A stretch of 64,000 nucleotides of DNA from an uncultured Blautia sp. (GCA_958367245.1 CATXEA010000011.1:1-64000); one strand, 5' to 3'. Shown: positions 25,654 to 35,046, counted from the stretch's first letter. Notes: generated by a model not told the origin, from the letters alone. Made by a program: numbers and translations.

Positions 25654-27476
25654 GCAGCGGGAAATCAATCAGTAAATTTTCCAGAAAGTTCAAAAGTATA
25701 CAGAGTAATATTTTTCTGGGCGTTGCTGTTCCGGTTCTTTGTGCGGTTTTTGTGGTGACTATGATTTCCGTGCAATATACGAATTCTGCGATTTTTGAAA
25801 ATTCGATTGTTTATACACAGACGCTTATCCATCAGTTGAATCAGAATATTGATTCTTATATAACCTATATGGATAATATTGCTTCCGTAATCTCTGAGAG
25901 TGGAGATGCCCACGATTATCTTTACAGAGAAGACAAATACCCGGGCACAGGAAGCAGCAGAGAATATAAGACAGGTCCCAGAGGACGTCTGGTGGAACAG
26001 TTTGAAACTATTTTAAAAGGTCGTTCAGATATCAAGAATATCGGAATTCTCCGTGAAAACGGGGCTGCGCTTTTTAACACCGGAGACCAGTCCCTGAATC
26101 CTGACCTGAATCTGAATACTCAGCAGTGGTTTGTAAATGCCAAAGGAAACTATAACCAGTATTCTCTGACCTCGTCCCATGTACAGCATGCAATTTACGG
26201 GGAACGCTCCTGGGTGATTACTTTAAGCCGCGGAATCCGGAACTTTTCCGGAAAAGGAGAAAATGACGGCGTTGTTTTTATTGATTTGAATTACAGCGCA
26301 ATCAGCGAGCTGTGCGACCAGAACAGTATAGGGGCAAGAGGATATATTTTTATTCTGGATGAAAACGGAAATATTGTGTACCATCCTCAGCAGCAGCAGC
26401 TTTACAATGAGCTTCAGACCGAAAATATAGAACTTGTAATGAATGCAAAGTCTGATACTCTGAGTACGGGAAGGGGGCGCGATGAAAAGATTTATACGAT
26501 GGCGCGCTCTGACAAAACAGGATGGACGATCGTGGGCTGTATGAACACAGCGGAGCTTCTGAAAAAGAGTCAGAAAGCCCAGATTATTTATCTTATTATG
26601 GCGGTAGGTCTTGTGGCAGTAGCCCTGTTTCTGTCAAACATCATTGCAAGGAATATCACACTGCCGATTCAGAAGCTGCGTGATTCTATGGCGCGTGTAC
26701 AGGAGGGAGATTTTCATGGAGCAGATATTGAGGTGATTTCCGAAAATGAAATCGGAAGTCTGACGAAATCCTTTAATGTGATGACCCACAGGATTGAAGA
26801 GCTGATGGAGCAGAATGTCCATGAGCAGGAGCAGAAGCGAAAAAGTGAGATGAAAGCGCTCCAGTCGCAGATTAATCCTCATTTTCTCTATAATACTCTG
26901 GATTCTATTATCTGGATGGCAGAAGGCAAAAAAAATGAGGAGGTCGTGCTGATGACGGCTTCTCTTGCGCGGCTTCTCCGCCAGAGTATCAGCAATGAAG
27001 ACGAGGTGGTTTCCATTGGAAATGAGATTGAATATGTGAGAAGCTACCTGACAATCCAGAAGATGCGGTATAAGGATAAGCTGGAATTCGAAATTGATGT
27101 GGAGCCGTCCATTAAACATGTAAAGATTGTGAAGCTTGTGCTGCAGCCAATTGTGGAAAATGCCATCTATCACGGGCTGAAATATAAAGAAAGCAAAGGT
27201 CTTCTGACTGTTCACGGCTACACGAAGGGCGAAAACGCAGTGATTGAGATTATAGATAACGGCGTGGGAATGGATGCGGAGACGCTGAAGCATATTTTTG
27301 AACGCCATAAGGTAAATTACCATTCTAATGGGGTAGGCGTTTATAATGTGCAGAAAAGACTGCAGCTTCATTACGGAGCGGATTATGGAATTACTTACCG
27401 CAGTGAACCGGGAATCGGAACAACTGCGACAATCGTAATTCCGAGAAATCAGGAGGGCAGCCATGAAAAAGAATAA
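25650..27476 (+). CDS. YesM-type sensor histidine kinase
   Basis: A 608-residue membrane kinase. One helix near residues 22-44, an extracellular dCache-like domain to about 308, a second helix (IYLIMAVGLVAVALFLSNII), a HAMP segment (ITLPIQKLRDSMARVQEGDF), the LytS/YesM-type His_kinase with His411 in QINPHFLYNTLDS, and a C-terminal ATPase domain (VENAIYHGLK, DNGVGM, GVGVYNVQKRL). It is translationally coupled to the regulator before it, and its end overlaps the binding-protein gene by 14 bases. The three genes form one signalling unit. Confidence 0.92.
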   Translation: MSSGKSISKFSRKFKSIQSNIFLGVAVPVLCAVFVVTMISVQYTNSAIFENSIVYTQTLIHQLNQNIDSYITYMDNIASVISESGDAHDYLYREDKYPGTGSSREYKTGPRGRLVEQFETILKGRSDIKNIGILRENGAALFNTGDQSLNPDLNLNTQQWFVNAKGNYNQYSLTSSHVQHAIYGERSWVITLSRGIRNFSGKGENDGVVFIDLNYSAISELCDQNSIGARGYIFILDENGNIVYHPQQQQLYNELQTENIELVMNAKSDTLSTGRGRDEKIYTMARSDKTGWTIVGCMNTAELLKKSQKAQIIYLIMAVGLVAVALFLSNIIARNITLPIQKLRDSMARVQEGDFHGADIEVISENEIGSLTKSFNVMTHRIEELMEQNVHEQEQKRKSEMKALQSQINPHFLYNTLDSIIWMAEGKKNEEVVLMTASLARLLRQSISNEDEVVSIGNEIEYVRSYLTIQKMRYKDKLEFEIDVEPSIKHVKIVKLVLQPIVENAIYHGLKYKESKGLLTVHGYTKGENAVIEIIDNGVGMDAETLKHIFERHKVNYHSNGVGVYNVQKRLQLHYGADYGITYRSEPGIGTTATIVIPRNQEGSHEKE

Positions 27477-28446
27477 AAAATGGATTATGTTAGCTGTAAT
27501 CTTTCTGATACTGGCAGCAGCGGGAAGCTGGAGTTGTTTTTTCCAGCAGAACAGCGGAGAAAAGAAGTGGTCTTTGATATATATTCCAAAGACAGAGGAT
27601 GGGACAAATGACTTCTGGACTTCTCTTTTGGCAGGGACAAGGACTGCGGCAAAGGAATATAATGCTGAACTGGAAATTCTTGCGCCCGGCAGAGAACAGG
27701 ATGTGGAGCGTCAGATAGAACTTCTTGATGAAGCAATCGAAAAAAAACCGGATGCAATTCTTATTTCTCCATCCAGCTTCGATGCCTGTGATGCGCTTCT
27801 GGAAGATGCCCGCAAAAAGGGAATAAAAATTACTTTTATTGATTCTTATACAGAAAATGCAGTTCCGGATTTAACGGTTGCCACAGATAATCTGGAGGCA
27901 GGAAGAAAGCTTGGAGAATTTGCGGGAACTCTTGTTGACGAAGATTCTCAGATTGCCATAATCAGCCATGTGAAGGGCGTATCTACGGCAATGGAGCGTG
28001 AACAGGGATTCCGTGAGGGACTGGGAGAACTGGAAGGAAATGTCGAAGAAGTGCTTTACTGTGATTCTCTTTTTGACAAGTCATATAAACAGGCGAAAGA
28101 ATTGATGCAGAAATATCCGAAGCTTGCTATGATTGCGGGAATGAACGAATATTCCGCTGTGGGAGCAGCCCGCGCTGTGCGTGATGCAGGCGCAGAAGGA
28201 AGAATTGCAGTCGTAGGTGTGGATTCTTCTCAGGAAGCCGTCCAGTTAATGGAAAAGGGCGTATACAGGGGGCTTGTAGTGCAGAATGCCTTTAAGATGG
28301 GGTATCTTGGAGTACGGGAGACTCTGCGGCTGCTCAACGGAGAGAAAACAGAAAAAAACATTGATTCCGGCTGTGAGCTTGTAGTTCCTGAAAATATGTA
28401 TGACAGTGAAATAGAGAAGCTGATTTTTCCGTTTAATCTGAAATAG
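27463..28446 (+). CDS. RbsB-like sugar-binding protein, probably sensor-associated
   Basis: A 327-residue periplasmic-binding-protein fold (ribose/LacI type): RQIELLDEAIEKKPDAILISP near residue 85, FIDSYTENAVPDLTVATDN near 125, and IAVVGVDSSQEAVQLMEKG near 250. The N-terminal helix (WIMLAVIFLILAAAGSW) with a lysine-rich start could be an uncleaved anchor; the following SWSC is a poor lipobox. It overlaps the kinase gene and is cut off from the importer by a strong terminator, so it likely presents sugar to the YesM kinase instead of serving transport. A separate binding protein for the importer is at 32181. Confidence 0.85.
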   Translation: MKKNKKWIMLAVIFLILAAAGSWSCFFQQNSGEKKWSLIYIPKTEDGTNDFWTSLLAGTRTAAKEYNAELEILAPGREQDVERQIELLDEAIEKKPDAILISPSSFDACDALLEDARKKGIKITFIDSYTENAVPDLTVATDNLEAGRKLGEFAGTLVDEDSQIAIISHVKGVSTAMEREQGFREGLGELEGNVEEVLYCDSLFDKSYKQAKELMQKYPKLAMIAGMNEYSAVGAARAVRDAGAEGRIAVVGVDSSQEAVQLMEKGVYRGLVVQNAFKMGYLGVRETLRLLNGEKTEKNIDSGCELVVPENMYDSEIEKLIFPFNLK

Positions 28447-28457
28447 AGTCTGTTCAT

Positions 28458-28504
28458 AAAAAAGGTTAAATATTTACGGTACAGTAAATATTTAACCTTT
28501 TTTT
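28458..28504 (+). terminator. Strong terminator between sensor and importer operons
   Basis: A perfect 20-bp stem (six A, then GGTTAAATATTTAC, with its complement) with a 6-base loop GGTACA and a T-run, 12 bases after the binding-protein stop. Confidence 0.95.
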
Positions 28505-28517
28505 GGAAGATATTCCA

Positions 28518-28546
28518 TTACAATTATGGAGAATTCACGCTATTAT
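28518..28546 (+). promoter_or_regulatory. Candidate promoter of the sugar importer operon
   Basis: TTACAA at 28518-28523 and TATTAT at 28541-28546 with a 17-bp spacer, 52 bases before the permease start. It is a moderate match, consistent with need for the YesN activator. Confidence 0.45.
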
Positions 28547-28597
28547 TGAGACATATGAAAACACAGAAATGTGAAAAAACATAGGGAGGGAAAAAAA

Positions 28598-29575
28598 TTG
28601 GAAAAGCTGAAACAAAATCCAATCGTGAAAAAGCTCGGACTTAACAGAATCCTGCTTGTGGGGATTCTCATCGTCATGTTCGTAGTCTTCAGAATCGTAC
28701 TGGGATCAAAATTCCCTGCAATGGACAGTATCAAGTCTACTCTGAACTATGTATACTTCCTGGGCTTTTTGTCACTTGGCGTTACTTTCGTAATTGCTAC
28801 AGGAGGAATTGATTTCTCCATCGGACCGGTTATGTTCTGCTGTGCGCTGATTTCCGGTTACTGTATGACAAGCTATGGCGTTCCATGCGCATTAGCTATT
28901 GTAATCTGTATTCTGGTTGGCCTCTGCTTTGGTATCTTTAACGGATGGCTGGTATCTTATATGTCTGTACCGCCGTTCATCGTATCCATGGCATCCATGA
29001 ACATTGCAAAAGGTCTTGCGTCTGTATTTACTAAAACACAGTCTGTAAGCTGGCCGGCAAGCAGTGATCCTGTAAACGGATGGTTCAGAAATCTTGTTTC
29101 CTATAACGGCTTCCCGGTAGGTCTTGTGATCTTCCTTAGCGCTGCTGTTATCTGTGGTATCGTACTTTACCGTACAAAACCGGGACGTTACATCCTTTGC
29201 CTTGGTTCTAACAGCGAGGCAGTTCGTCTTTCCGGTGTTAACACAAAAAAATGGCGTATGCTTGCTTACGTTATCTGCGGATTAATGGCAGGTATCGCAG
29301 CAATCTTCTTTGTAGCAACTTATACAACGGTTCAGCCGGGATATGGTGACCAGTACAACAACGAGGCGATTGCAGGCTGCGTTATGGGTGGTACATCAAT
29401 GGTCGGCGGACTTGCATCTATCGGCGGTACTGTTATCGGCGTATGTATTATTTCTCTTCTGCAGCAGGGTATCATGGCGTTCGGTCTTGGTAAAGGACAG
29501 CAGATGATCATTACCGGTATCATCGTTATCGCAGCAGTTTACGCCGATGTTTCTGCAAGACGCAGAAAGAATTAA
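28598..29575 (+). CDS. Ribose-type ABC importer permease 1 (RbsC-like)
   Basis: A 325-residue multi-pass permease of the carbohydrate-uptake-2 (RbsC/AraH) family, about 8-10 helices. Landmarks are ATGGIDFSIGPVM near residue 68 and GCVMGGTSMVGGLASIGGT near 260. I chose a TTG start at 28598 because GGGAGGG lies 8 bases upstream. The GTG at 28571 lies before that ribosome site and has none of its own. The substrate is probably L-fucose or L-rhamnose from context; fidelity is unknown. Confidence 0.88.
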   Translation: MEKLKQNPIVKKLGLNRILLVGILIVMFVVFRIVLGSKFPAMDSIKSTLNYVYFLGFLSLGVTFVIATGGIDFSIGPVMFCCALISGYCMTSYGVPCALAIVICILVGLCFGIFNGWLVSYMSVPPFIVSMASMNIAKGLASVFTKTQSVSWPASSDPVNGWFRNLVSYNGFPVGLVIFLSAAVICGIVLYRTKPGRYILCLGSNSEAVRLSGVNTKKWRMLAYVICGLMAGIAAIFFVATYTTVQPGYGDQYNNEAIAGCVMGGTSMVGGLASIGGTVIGVCIISLLQQGIMAFGLGKGQQMIITGIIVIAAVYADVSARRRKN

Positions 29576-29595
29576 TGTGAAGGGAGGATGTAACA

Positions 29596-31107
29596 ATGGG
29601 TGAAGTTATTTTAACTATGAAGGACATCGATAAGTCCTTTCCTGGAGTTCATGCTCTGGATCATGTTAATTTCGAAGTAAGACGCGGCGAAGTACATGCT
29701 CTTATGGGTGAAAACGGTGCCGGAAAGTCCACACTGATGAAGGTGCTTACCGGTATTTACCAGAAAGACTCCGGTTCCATTACATATGAAGGTAAAGAAG
29801 TGGAATTCCACAACACCAGAGAAGCACAGGATGCAGGTGTTGTAATCGTACATCAGGAATTGAACATGGTGGGCGACCTTACTGTTGCTCAGAATATTTT
29901 TATCGGTCGTGAGCCGAAAAAAGGATTCCGCATCGACGATAAGAAGATGATCGAGGACTCCAAGAAGCTTTTCCAGGATTTAAATATTGATATTAATCCA
30001 AAAGAAAAAATGCACAATCTTACAGTCGGAAAACAGCAGATGTGCGAGATCGCAAAAGCGATTTCCCATAAAGCGAAAGTTATTATCTTCGACGAGCCTT
30101 CTGCAGCGCTGACTGAAAAAGAAATTGCAGACTTATTCGTTATTATCCGTGACCTTCGTGAAAAAGGTCTGGGAATCGTTTATATCTCTCACCGTATGGA
30201 TGAGATTAAGGTTATTACAGACCGTGTAACAGTCATGCGAGACGGCGGTTATGTAGGAACTCTTATTACAAAAGACAGTACAAAAGAAGACATCATCAAC
30301 ATGATGGTTGGTCGTGTTATTTACGAAGATCCGAAGCAGCACAGTATGGTTGCACCGGATGCTCCGGTAGTTCTTAAAGTAGAACATCTTAACGCTGGTA
30401 AAATGGTTCAGGACGTAAGCTTCGAGCTTCGCAAAGGTGAAATCCTTGGTTTCTCCGGACTTATGGGCGCAGGACGTACAGAGACAGCAAGAGCGCTGTT
30501 CGGCGCTGACCCGAAACAGAGCGGTAAGATTTCCATTATGGACAAGAGCGGACAGCTTCGTGAAGTTACAATCAACAGCCCTCAGGATGCTGTTAAATAC
30601 GGTATCGGTTATCTGTCAGAGGACAGAAGAAGATACGGATGTGTTGTTCAGAAATCCTGTATTGAGAATACAACTCTGGCAACAATGGAGCAGTTTACAA
30701 AAGGTCTTCTGATTGACTCAGCGAAAGAAAAAGAAGTAACTGAGAAATATATCAAAGAGCTTGCAACCAAGACTCCTAATGCAGACCAGCTTGTTGTGAA
30801 CCTCTCCGGTGGTAACCAGCAGAAAGTCGTTATCGCTAAATGGCTGACAAGAGACAGTGAAATCCTGATTTTCGATGAGCCTACAAGAGGTATTGACGTT
30901 GGTGCCAAAAACGAAATTTACAAATTAATGAACAGACTGGCAGCAGAAGGTAAATCAATTATCATGATTTCCTCTGAAATGACAGAAGTTCTCCGTATGA
31001 GTGACCGAATTATCATCATGTGCGAGGGTAAAGTAACAGGAAATATTGATATTTCCGAAGCAACCCAGGAAAACATTATGAACAAGGCTACACGTAGTAT
31101 CGATTAA
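29596..31107 (+). CDS. Sugar ABC importer ATPase, RbsA/MglA family
   Basis: A 503-residue duplicated ATPase. The first domain has GENGAGKST, the LTVGKQQMCEIAKA signature and IIFDEPSAALT; the second has a degenerate P-loop (GLMGAGRTETARALFG), LSGGNQQKVVIAKWL and LIFDEPTRGIDVGAKNEIY. This arrangement is standard for carbohydrate-uptake-2 importers, where one ATPase chain energises the permease pair. It lies between two permease genes. Confidence 0.94.
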   Translation: MGEVILTMKDIDKSFPGVHALDHVNFEVRRGEVHALMGENGAGKSTLMKVLTGIYQKDSGSITYEGKEVEFHNTREAQDAGVVIVHQELNMVGDLTVAQNIFIGREPKKGFRIDDKKMIEDSKKLFQDLNIDINPKEKMHNLTVGKQQMCEIAKAISHKAKVIIFDEPSAALTEKEIADLFVIIRDLREKGLGIVYISHRMDEIKVITDRVTVMRDGGYVGTLITKDSTKEDIINMMVGRVIYEDPKQHSMVAPDAPVVLKVEHLNAGKMVQDVSFELRKGEILGFSGLMGAGRTETARALFGADPKQSGKISIMDKSGQLREVTINSPQDAVKYGIGYLSEDRRRYGCVVQKSCIENTTLATMEQFTKGLLIDSAKEKEVTEKYIKELATKTPNADQLVVNLSGGNQQKVVIAKWLTRDSEILIFDEPTRGIDVGAKNEIYKLMNRLAAEGKSIIMISSEMTEVLRMSDRIIIMCEGKVTGNIDISEATQENIMNKATRSID

Positions 31108-31118
31108 GGAGGACAGTC

Positions 31119-32099
31119 ATGACTAAGAAGAAAAAAACTATTTTAAGTGATCAGAGATTTATTGTTTTACTGGTTGTTATTGCACTGACTGCCGTATTCT
31201 CAATGATGAGTAAAGAGTTCAGACAGTACAATACCATGCTGAGCTTACTGGATTTTTCCTACTATGACCTTCTGATGGCAATCGGTGTTACTTTCCCGCT
31301 TATTACAGGCGGTGTAGACCTGTCAATCGGAACCGGAATGGTTTGCTATGCTCTTATCGGTGGTTCCATGATCAGAAACCACGGCGTACCGGTTGTAGTT
31401 GCAATGCTTATCTGCGTTGTACTCGGTGTTATCATCGGTGCTATCAACGGTACTCTTATTGGTATTATGAACCTGCCTCCATTCCTGGCTACACTTTGTA
31501 CCTGTATGATTACTCGTGGTCTTGGTTCTCTTTACAGTGCAACTCCATGGCCGGGACTTACACAGGAAGGCGGATGGTTCCATTCAATCTTTAAGCTTAC
31601 CATCGGAACAGGAAGAAGCGCCGATCGTTATCCAATCGGTTTCCTGTGGATGATCCTGTTAGTTCTTTTGATGGAATTCGTTCTGAATCATACTAAATTC
31701 GGACGTTACACTATCGCAATCGGTTCCAACAAAGAAGCAGCAGCTCTTTCCGGAATCAATGTTAAACTTTACCATGTAATGGTTTATGTTGTATGCGGAT
31801 TCTTCGTAGGTCTTGCAGCAATCGCATATGCGGCAGTTACTCCTACTGTACAGCCCGGTACAGGCGCCGGTCTTGAGATGGACGCTATCGGCGGTGTATT
31901 CGTAGGTGGTGTTGCAGCATCCGGCGGATATGGTTCTATTCTTGGAACATTTGTAGGTATTTACGTAATCATGCTTCTGAAGACCGGTCTTCCATATATC
32001 GGACTTCAGGCTAACTGGCAGCAGATTATCACAGGTGTCGTACTTATCGTTGCGGTACTCATTGATATCGTTAAAGAGAAAAAAGCTGCTAATCAGTAA
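31119..32099 (+). CDS. Ribose-type ABC importer permease 2 (RbsC-like)
   Basis: A 326-residue multi-pass permease, paralogous to the one at 28598: PLITGGVDLSIGTGMVCYALIGG near residue 55 and GGVFVGGVAASGGYGSILGTFVG near 265. Two different permeases with one double ATPase suggest a heterodimeric channel. It follows the ATPase by 11 bases with AAGGAGG. Confidence 0.92.
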   Translation: MTKKKKTILSDQRFIVLLVVIALTAVFSMMSKEFRQYNTMLSLLDFSYYDLLMAIGVTFPLITGGVDLSIGTGMVCYALIGGSMIRNHGVPVVVAMLICVVLGVIIGAINGTLIGIMNLPPFLATLCTCMITRGLGSLYSATPWPGLTQEGGWFHSIFKLTIGTGRSADRYPIGFLWMILLVLLMEFVLNHTKFGRYTIAIGSNKEAAALSGINVKLYHVMVYVVCGFFVGLAAIAYAAVTPTVQPGTGAGLEMDAIGGVFVGGVAASGGYGSILGTFVGIYVIMLLKTGLPYIGLQANWQQIITGVVLIVAVLIDIVKEKKAANQ

Positions 32100-32121
32100 T
32101 TTATTATTCTTATGGTGTATG

Positions 32122-32162
32122 TAAAACGGTTGACGTTTTAGCATAAAACAAACGTGTATAAT
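32122..32162 (+). promoter_or_regulatory. Possible operator/promoter before the binding-protein gene
   Basis: AAAACG and CGTTTT flank GTTGA in an inverted repeat at about 32123-32139, followed by TATAAT at 32157-32162. TTGACG lies inside the repeat, but its distance to TATAAT (21 bp) is long. It could raise binding-protein expression above the permeases. Confidence 0.3.
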
Positions 32163-32180
32163 TAAAAGGAGGAAACAAAA

Positions 32181-33299
32181 ATGACAATTAAAAAAGTGAT
32201 CGCACTGGGACTCAGCGCAGCAATGGTAGCAGGAATGACAGTTACACCGGTACTGGCAGCAGAAGATCCTGCAGCACAGTTCGAAGGACTGAAAGCTAAC
32301 GAAGCTTACGAATTCCCGATGATGGTTAAATCCTTCCAGTCTACATACTGGCAGGCAGCCGTAGAAGGTATGCAGAAAGCAGCAGATGAGCTTGGTGTTA
32401 CATTCAAAGCTCAGGGACCAAACAGTGAGTCCGATATCGCTGACCAGGTTAACATGATCAACACAGCTATCGCAGCTAAACCAGTTGGTATGGGTCTTGC
32501 AGCTTGTGATACATCTTCTGTAACAGAAGCTCTTCAGAAATGTGCAGATGACGGAATCCCGGTTGTAACATTTGATACTGGTGTTTCTGATGCTCCGGAA
32601 GGCTCTGTAGTAGCAGAAGTTGTTACAGACAATACTCAGGCTGGTGCAGTAGCAGCTGAGAATATGTATCCTGCAATCAAAGACGTTATCGCTAACGCTG
32701 AGGGACAGGTTATCATCGGTGAGATCAATCAGGATGCAACAGCTCAGAACATTCAGCTTCGTGGCTCCGGATTCATCAACAAAATGATCGAGCTTATCAA
32801 AGCTGACGGAAAAACTGTTGCAGTTACAGGTAACGAATTCTACGTAAACGCTGCTGAAGGCGCTGACGCAGAAGAAAAAGACGCAGACGTTCTTATTCAG
32901 GTAGCTGTTCCGGCACAGACAACTGTAGAGCTTTGCTCCACAGAGGCTCAGGCTATCCTTTCCAAAGAAAACTGTATCGCAATCTTCGGTTCCAACCAGG
33001 TTGCAGCAGAAGGTGTTATTGCAGCTAACTCTAACTTAAACGTACTTGGTTCTGATGCAGCAGCAGGCGACGTTATCGGTGTTGGTTTCGACGCTGGTTC
33101 TATCATCAAAGCAGCTGTAGCTGACGGCACATTCCTTGGCGCTGTTACACAGTCTCCTCTTATGATGGGTTACTACGCAATCTACGCTCTGACAGCAGCA
33201 GCTAACGGCGAAGAAGTTGAAGACATCCCAACAGCAGGTTACTGGTACAACGTAGACAACATGGAAGACGAGTCTATCGCTCCTAACCTTTACGACTAA
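32181..33299 (+). CDS. Secreted sugar-binding protein of the importer
   Basis: A 372-residue type I periplasmic-binding protein. It has a standard signal peptide (AMVAGMTVTPVLAAED) with an Ala-X-Ala cleavage site and no lipobox cysteine. Sugar-binding segments are YWQAAVEGMQKAADELGV near residue 53, NTAIAAKPVGMGLAACD near 93 and VVTFDTGVSDAPEGSV near 130. As the last gene of the importer operon it delivers substrate to the permeases. In Gram-positives such proteins are usually lipoproteins, so how this one stays at the surface is unclear. Confidence 0.9.
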   Translation: MTIKKVIALGLSAAMVAGMTVTPVLAAEDPAAQFEGLKANEAYEFPMMVKSFQSTYWQAAVEGMQKAADELGVTFKAQGPNSESDIADQVNMINTAIAAKPVGMGLAACDTSSVTEALQKCADDGIPVVTFDTGVSDAPEGSVVAEVVTDNTQAGAVAAENMYPAIKDVIANAEGQVIIGEINQDATAQNIQLRGSGFINKMIELIKADGKTVAVTGNEFYVNAAEGADAEEKDADVLIQVAVPAQTTVELCSTEAQAILSKENCIAIFGSNQVAAEGVIAANSNLNVLGSDAAAGDVIGVGFDAGSIIKAAVADGTFLGAVTQSPLMMGYYAIYALTAAANGEEVEDIPTAGYWYNVDNMEDESIAPNLYD

Positions 33300-33347
33300 T
33301 TTAAACGCTCGGATTTAATTTAATAAAGTTATAACGGCGAAGGAACG

Positions 33348-33381
33348 GAGGGTGCCGCACATTGTGCGGCATCCTCTTTCT
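33348..33381 (+). terminator. Hairpin after the importer operon
   Basis: A 13-bp stem (GAGGGTGCCGCAC with GTGCGGCATCCTC, one G-U pair) with an ATT loop and a short T-rich tail. Confidence 0.65.
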
Positions 33382-33391
33382 GATAAAAGAG

Positions 33392-33457
33392 ATGCAAATA
33401 AGGATTGTTTTTGAGGCAAACAGGGTTCTTCACTATTGAAGAAGCCAGCAGTAATAT
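33392..33457 (+). promoter_or_regulatory. rhaB promoter with 39-bp conserved activator element
   Basis: TGCAAATAAGGA (33393-33404), a 12-bp spacer, then CAAACAGGGTTCTT (33417-33430), followed 22 bp later by a TAATAT -10 box at 33452. The same element with the same internal spacing and the same distance to a -10 box lies before rhaA (34921-34986). An alternative promoter reading is TTGAAG at 33436 with TATCAT at 33460. Confidence 0.55.
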
Positions 33458-33508
33458 GGTATCATAAAACTATAAAATATTATAAAAATTACGGGAGGCG
33501 GATTTATC

Positions 33509-34912
33509 ATGGCAACATATTATCTTGCAATTGATATGGGTGCGTCCAGCGGACGTCACATCCTGGGACACATGGAAGACGGAAAGATGGTTCTGGAGGA
33601 AGTATACCGTTTCGAGAATGGTATGGTGAAAAAAGACGGAGAGCTCTGCTGGGAGTTTGACCGCATTTTTAAAGAAGTAATCGCAGGATTAAAGAAATGT
33701 AAGGAAATCGGCAAGATTCCGGTAAGCATGGGTGTTGATACATGGGGCGTTGACTTCGTACTTCTTGACAAAGATGAGAACGTACTGGGAAATACAGTAG
33801 GTTATCGTGACCACCGTACAGAGGGAATGGACGAGGAAGTTTACAAGGTGATTTCTCAGGAAGACTTATATGCAAGAACCGGTATCCAGAAAGCAATTTA
33901 CAACACAATCTACCAGCTTATGGCAGTAAAGAAGAAACATCCGGAATATCTGGAACAGGCAGAAACACTGCTTCATGTACCGGATTACTTCCACTATCTG
34001 CTCACAGGCAGAAAAACAAACGAATATACAGAGGCAACAACAGGACAGATGGTAAGCCCTGTTACAAAGGACTGGGATTATGAGCTGATCGACAAGCTTG
34101 GTTATCCAAGAAAAATCTTCCAGGAACTGGTTATGCCGGGAACAAGCATCGGACACTTCAGTGACAAGATTCGTGAAGAAGTGGGATTTGATTGTGAGGT
34201 TGTTGCGCCTGCAACACATGATACAGGTTCTGCTGTTCTTGCAGTTCCTGCAAACGATGACGATTTCATTTACATCAGCTCCGGAACATGGTCTCTTATG
34301 GGTATTGAAAGAGCAGAGGCTGACTGCTCCCCTAAGAGCTGTGAACTGAACTTCACAAACGAGGGCGGCTACAATGGACGTTTCCGTTACATCAAGAATA
34401 TCATGGGTCTTTGGATGATTCAGTCTGTACGCCATGAGACAGGAGACGCCTACAGCTTCGCAGAAATCTGTTCTATGGCAGAAGAAGCAAAAGATTTCCC
34501 ATCCAGAGTAGATGCAAATGACGACTGCTTCCTTTCCCCTGAAAATATGACAGAAGAGGTAAAGGACTACTGCCGCAGAACAGGACAGAAGGTTCCGGAA
34601 ACCTTAGGGGAGATTGCAACTGTTATTTATACCAGTCTTGCAGAGTGCTATGCAAAAACAGCGAAAGAGCTGGAAGAAATGACTGGCCGTACTTTCAGCA
34701 GAATCTGCGTAGTAGGCGGCGGCTCCAATGCAGGATACTTAAACGAGCTTACAGCGAAAGCATGCGGCAAGCGTGTTGAGGCAGGCCCGGGAGAGGCAAC
34801 TGCAATCGGCAACATCACAGCGCAGATGATCAAAACAGGCGAGTTTAAATCTGTTCCGGAAGCGCGTACCTGCATCCATGAATCATTCAATATCAAAACA
34901 TACGAAGCATAA
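33509..34912 (+). CDS. rhaB: L-rhamnulokinase
   Basis: A 467-residue FGGY-family kinase. AIDMGASSGRHILGHME at the N-terminus is the RhaB-type phosphate loop; VDTWGVDFVLLD near residue 75 holds the substrate-side Asp; SGTWSLMGIER near 258 and VGGGSNAGYLN near 404 form the ATP site. It phosphorylates L-rhamnulose at C1. No separate L-fuculokinase is present in this window, so it may also act on L-fuculose, which is inference. GGGAGG lies about 10 bases upstream. Confidence 0.92.
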   Translation: MATYYLAIDMGASSGRHILGHMEDGKMVLEEVYRFENGMVKKDGELCWEFDRIFKEVIAGLKKCKEIGKIPVSMGVDTWGVDFVLLDKDENVLGNTVGYRDHRTEGMDEEVYKVISQEDLYARTGIQKAIYNTIYQLMAVKKKHPEYLEQAETLLHVPDYFHYLLTGRKTNEYTEATTGQMVSPVTKDWDYELIDKLGYPRKIFQELVMPGTSIGHFSDKIREEVGFDCEVVAPATHDTGSAVLAVPANDDDFIYISSGTWSLMGIERAEADCSPKSCELNFTNEGGYNGRFRYIKNIMGLWMIQSVRHETGDAYSFAEICSMAEEAKDFPSRVDANDDCFLSPENMTEEVKDYCRRTGQKVPETLGEIATVIYTSLAECYAKTAKELEEMTGRTFSRICVVGGGSNAGYLNELTAKACGKRVEAGPGEATAIGNITAQMIKTGEFKSVPEARTCIHESFNIKTYEA

Positions 34913-34920
34913 AAAAACAT

Positions 34921-34986
34921 GTGCAAATAAGGACCTTTTTTTACACAAACAAGGTTCTTATTTGCACCTTTTTTTTGTAGTACAAT
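34921..34986 (+). promoter_or_regulatory. rhaA promoter element, also a perfect hairpin
   Basis: TGCAAATAAGGA (34922-34933), 12-bp spacer, CAAACAAGGTTCTT (34946-34959), and a TACAAT -10 box at 34981, 22 bp after the element, matching the rhaB arrangement. Here the sequence also folds as GTGCAAATAAGGACC with GGTTCTTATTTGCAC plus eight T, so it doubles as a terminator of rhaB. Confidence 0.6.
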
Positions 34987-35046
34987 AGCCTCAGATAAAG
35001 CGAAGAACTGCGAGGAAGCAGAAAGATTCATAAGGAGGATATTTTT

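Noticed and set aside
28571..28597. GTG start at 28571 for the first importer permease
   Set aside because: It lies before the GGGAGGG ribosome site and has none of its own; TTG 28598 is better placed.
33392..34986. CRISPR-like or transposon repeat
   Set aside because: Only two copies, each at the same distance from a -10 box before a rha gene, so regulatory sites are the better reading.
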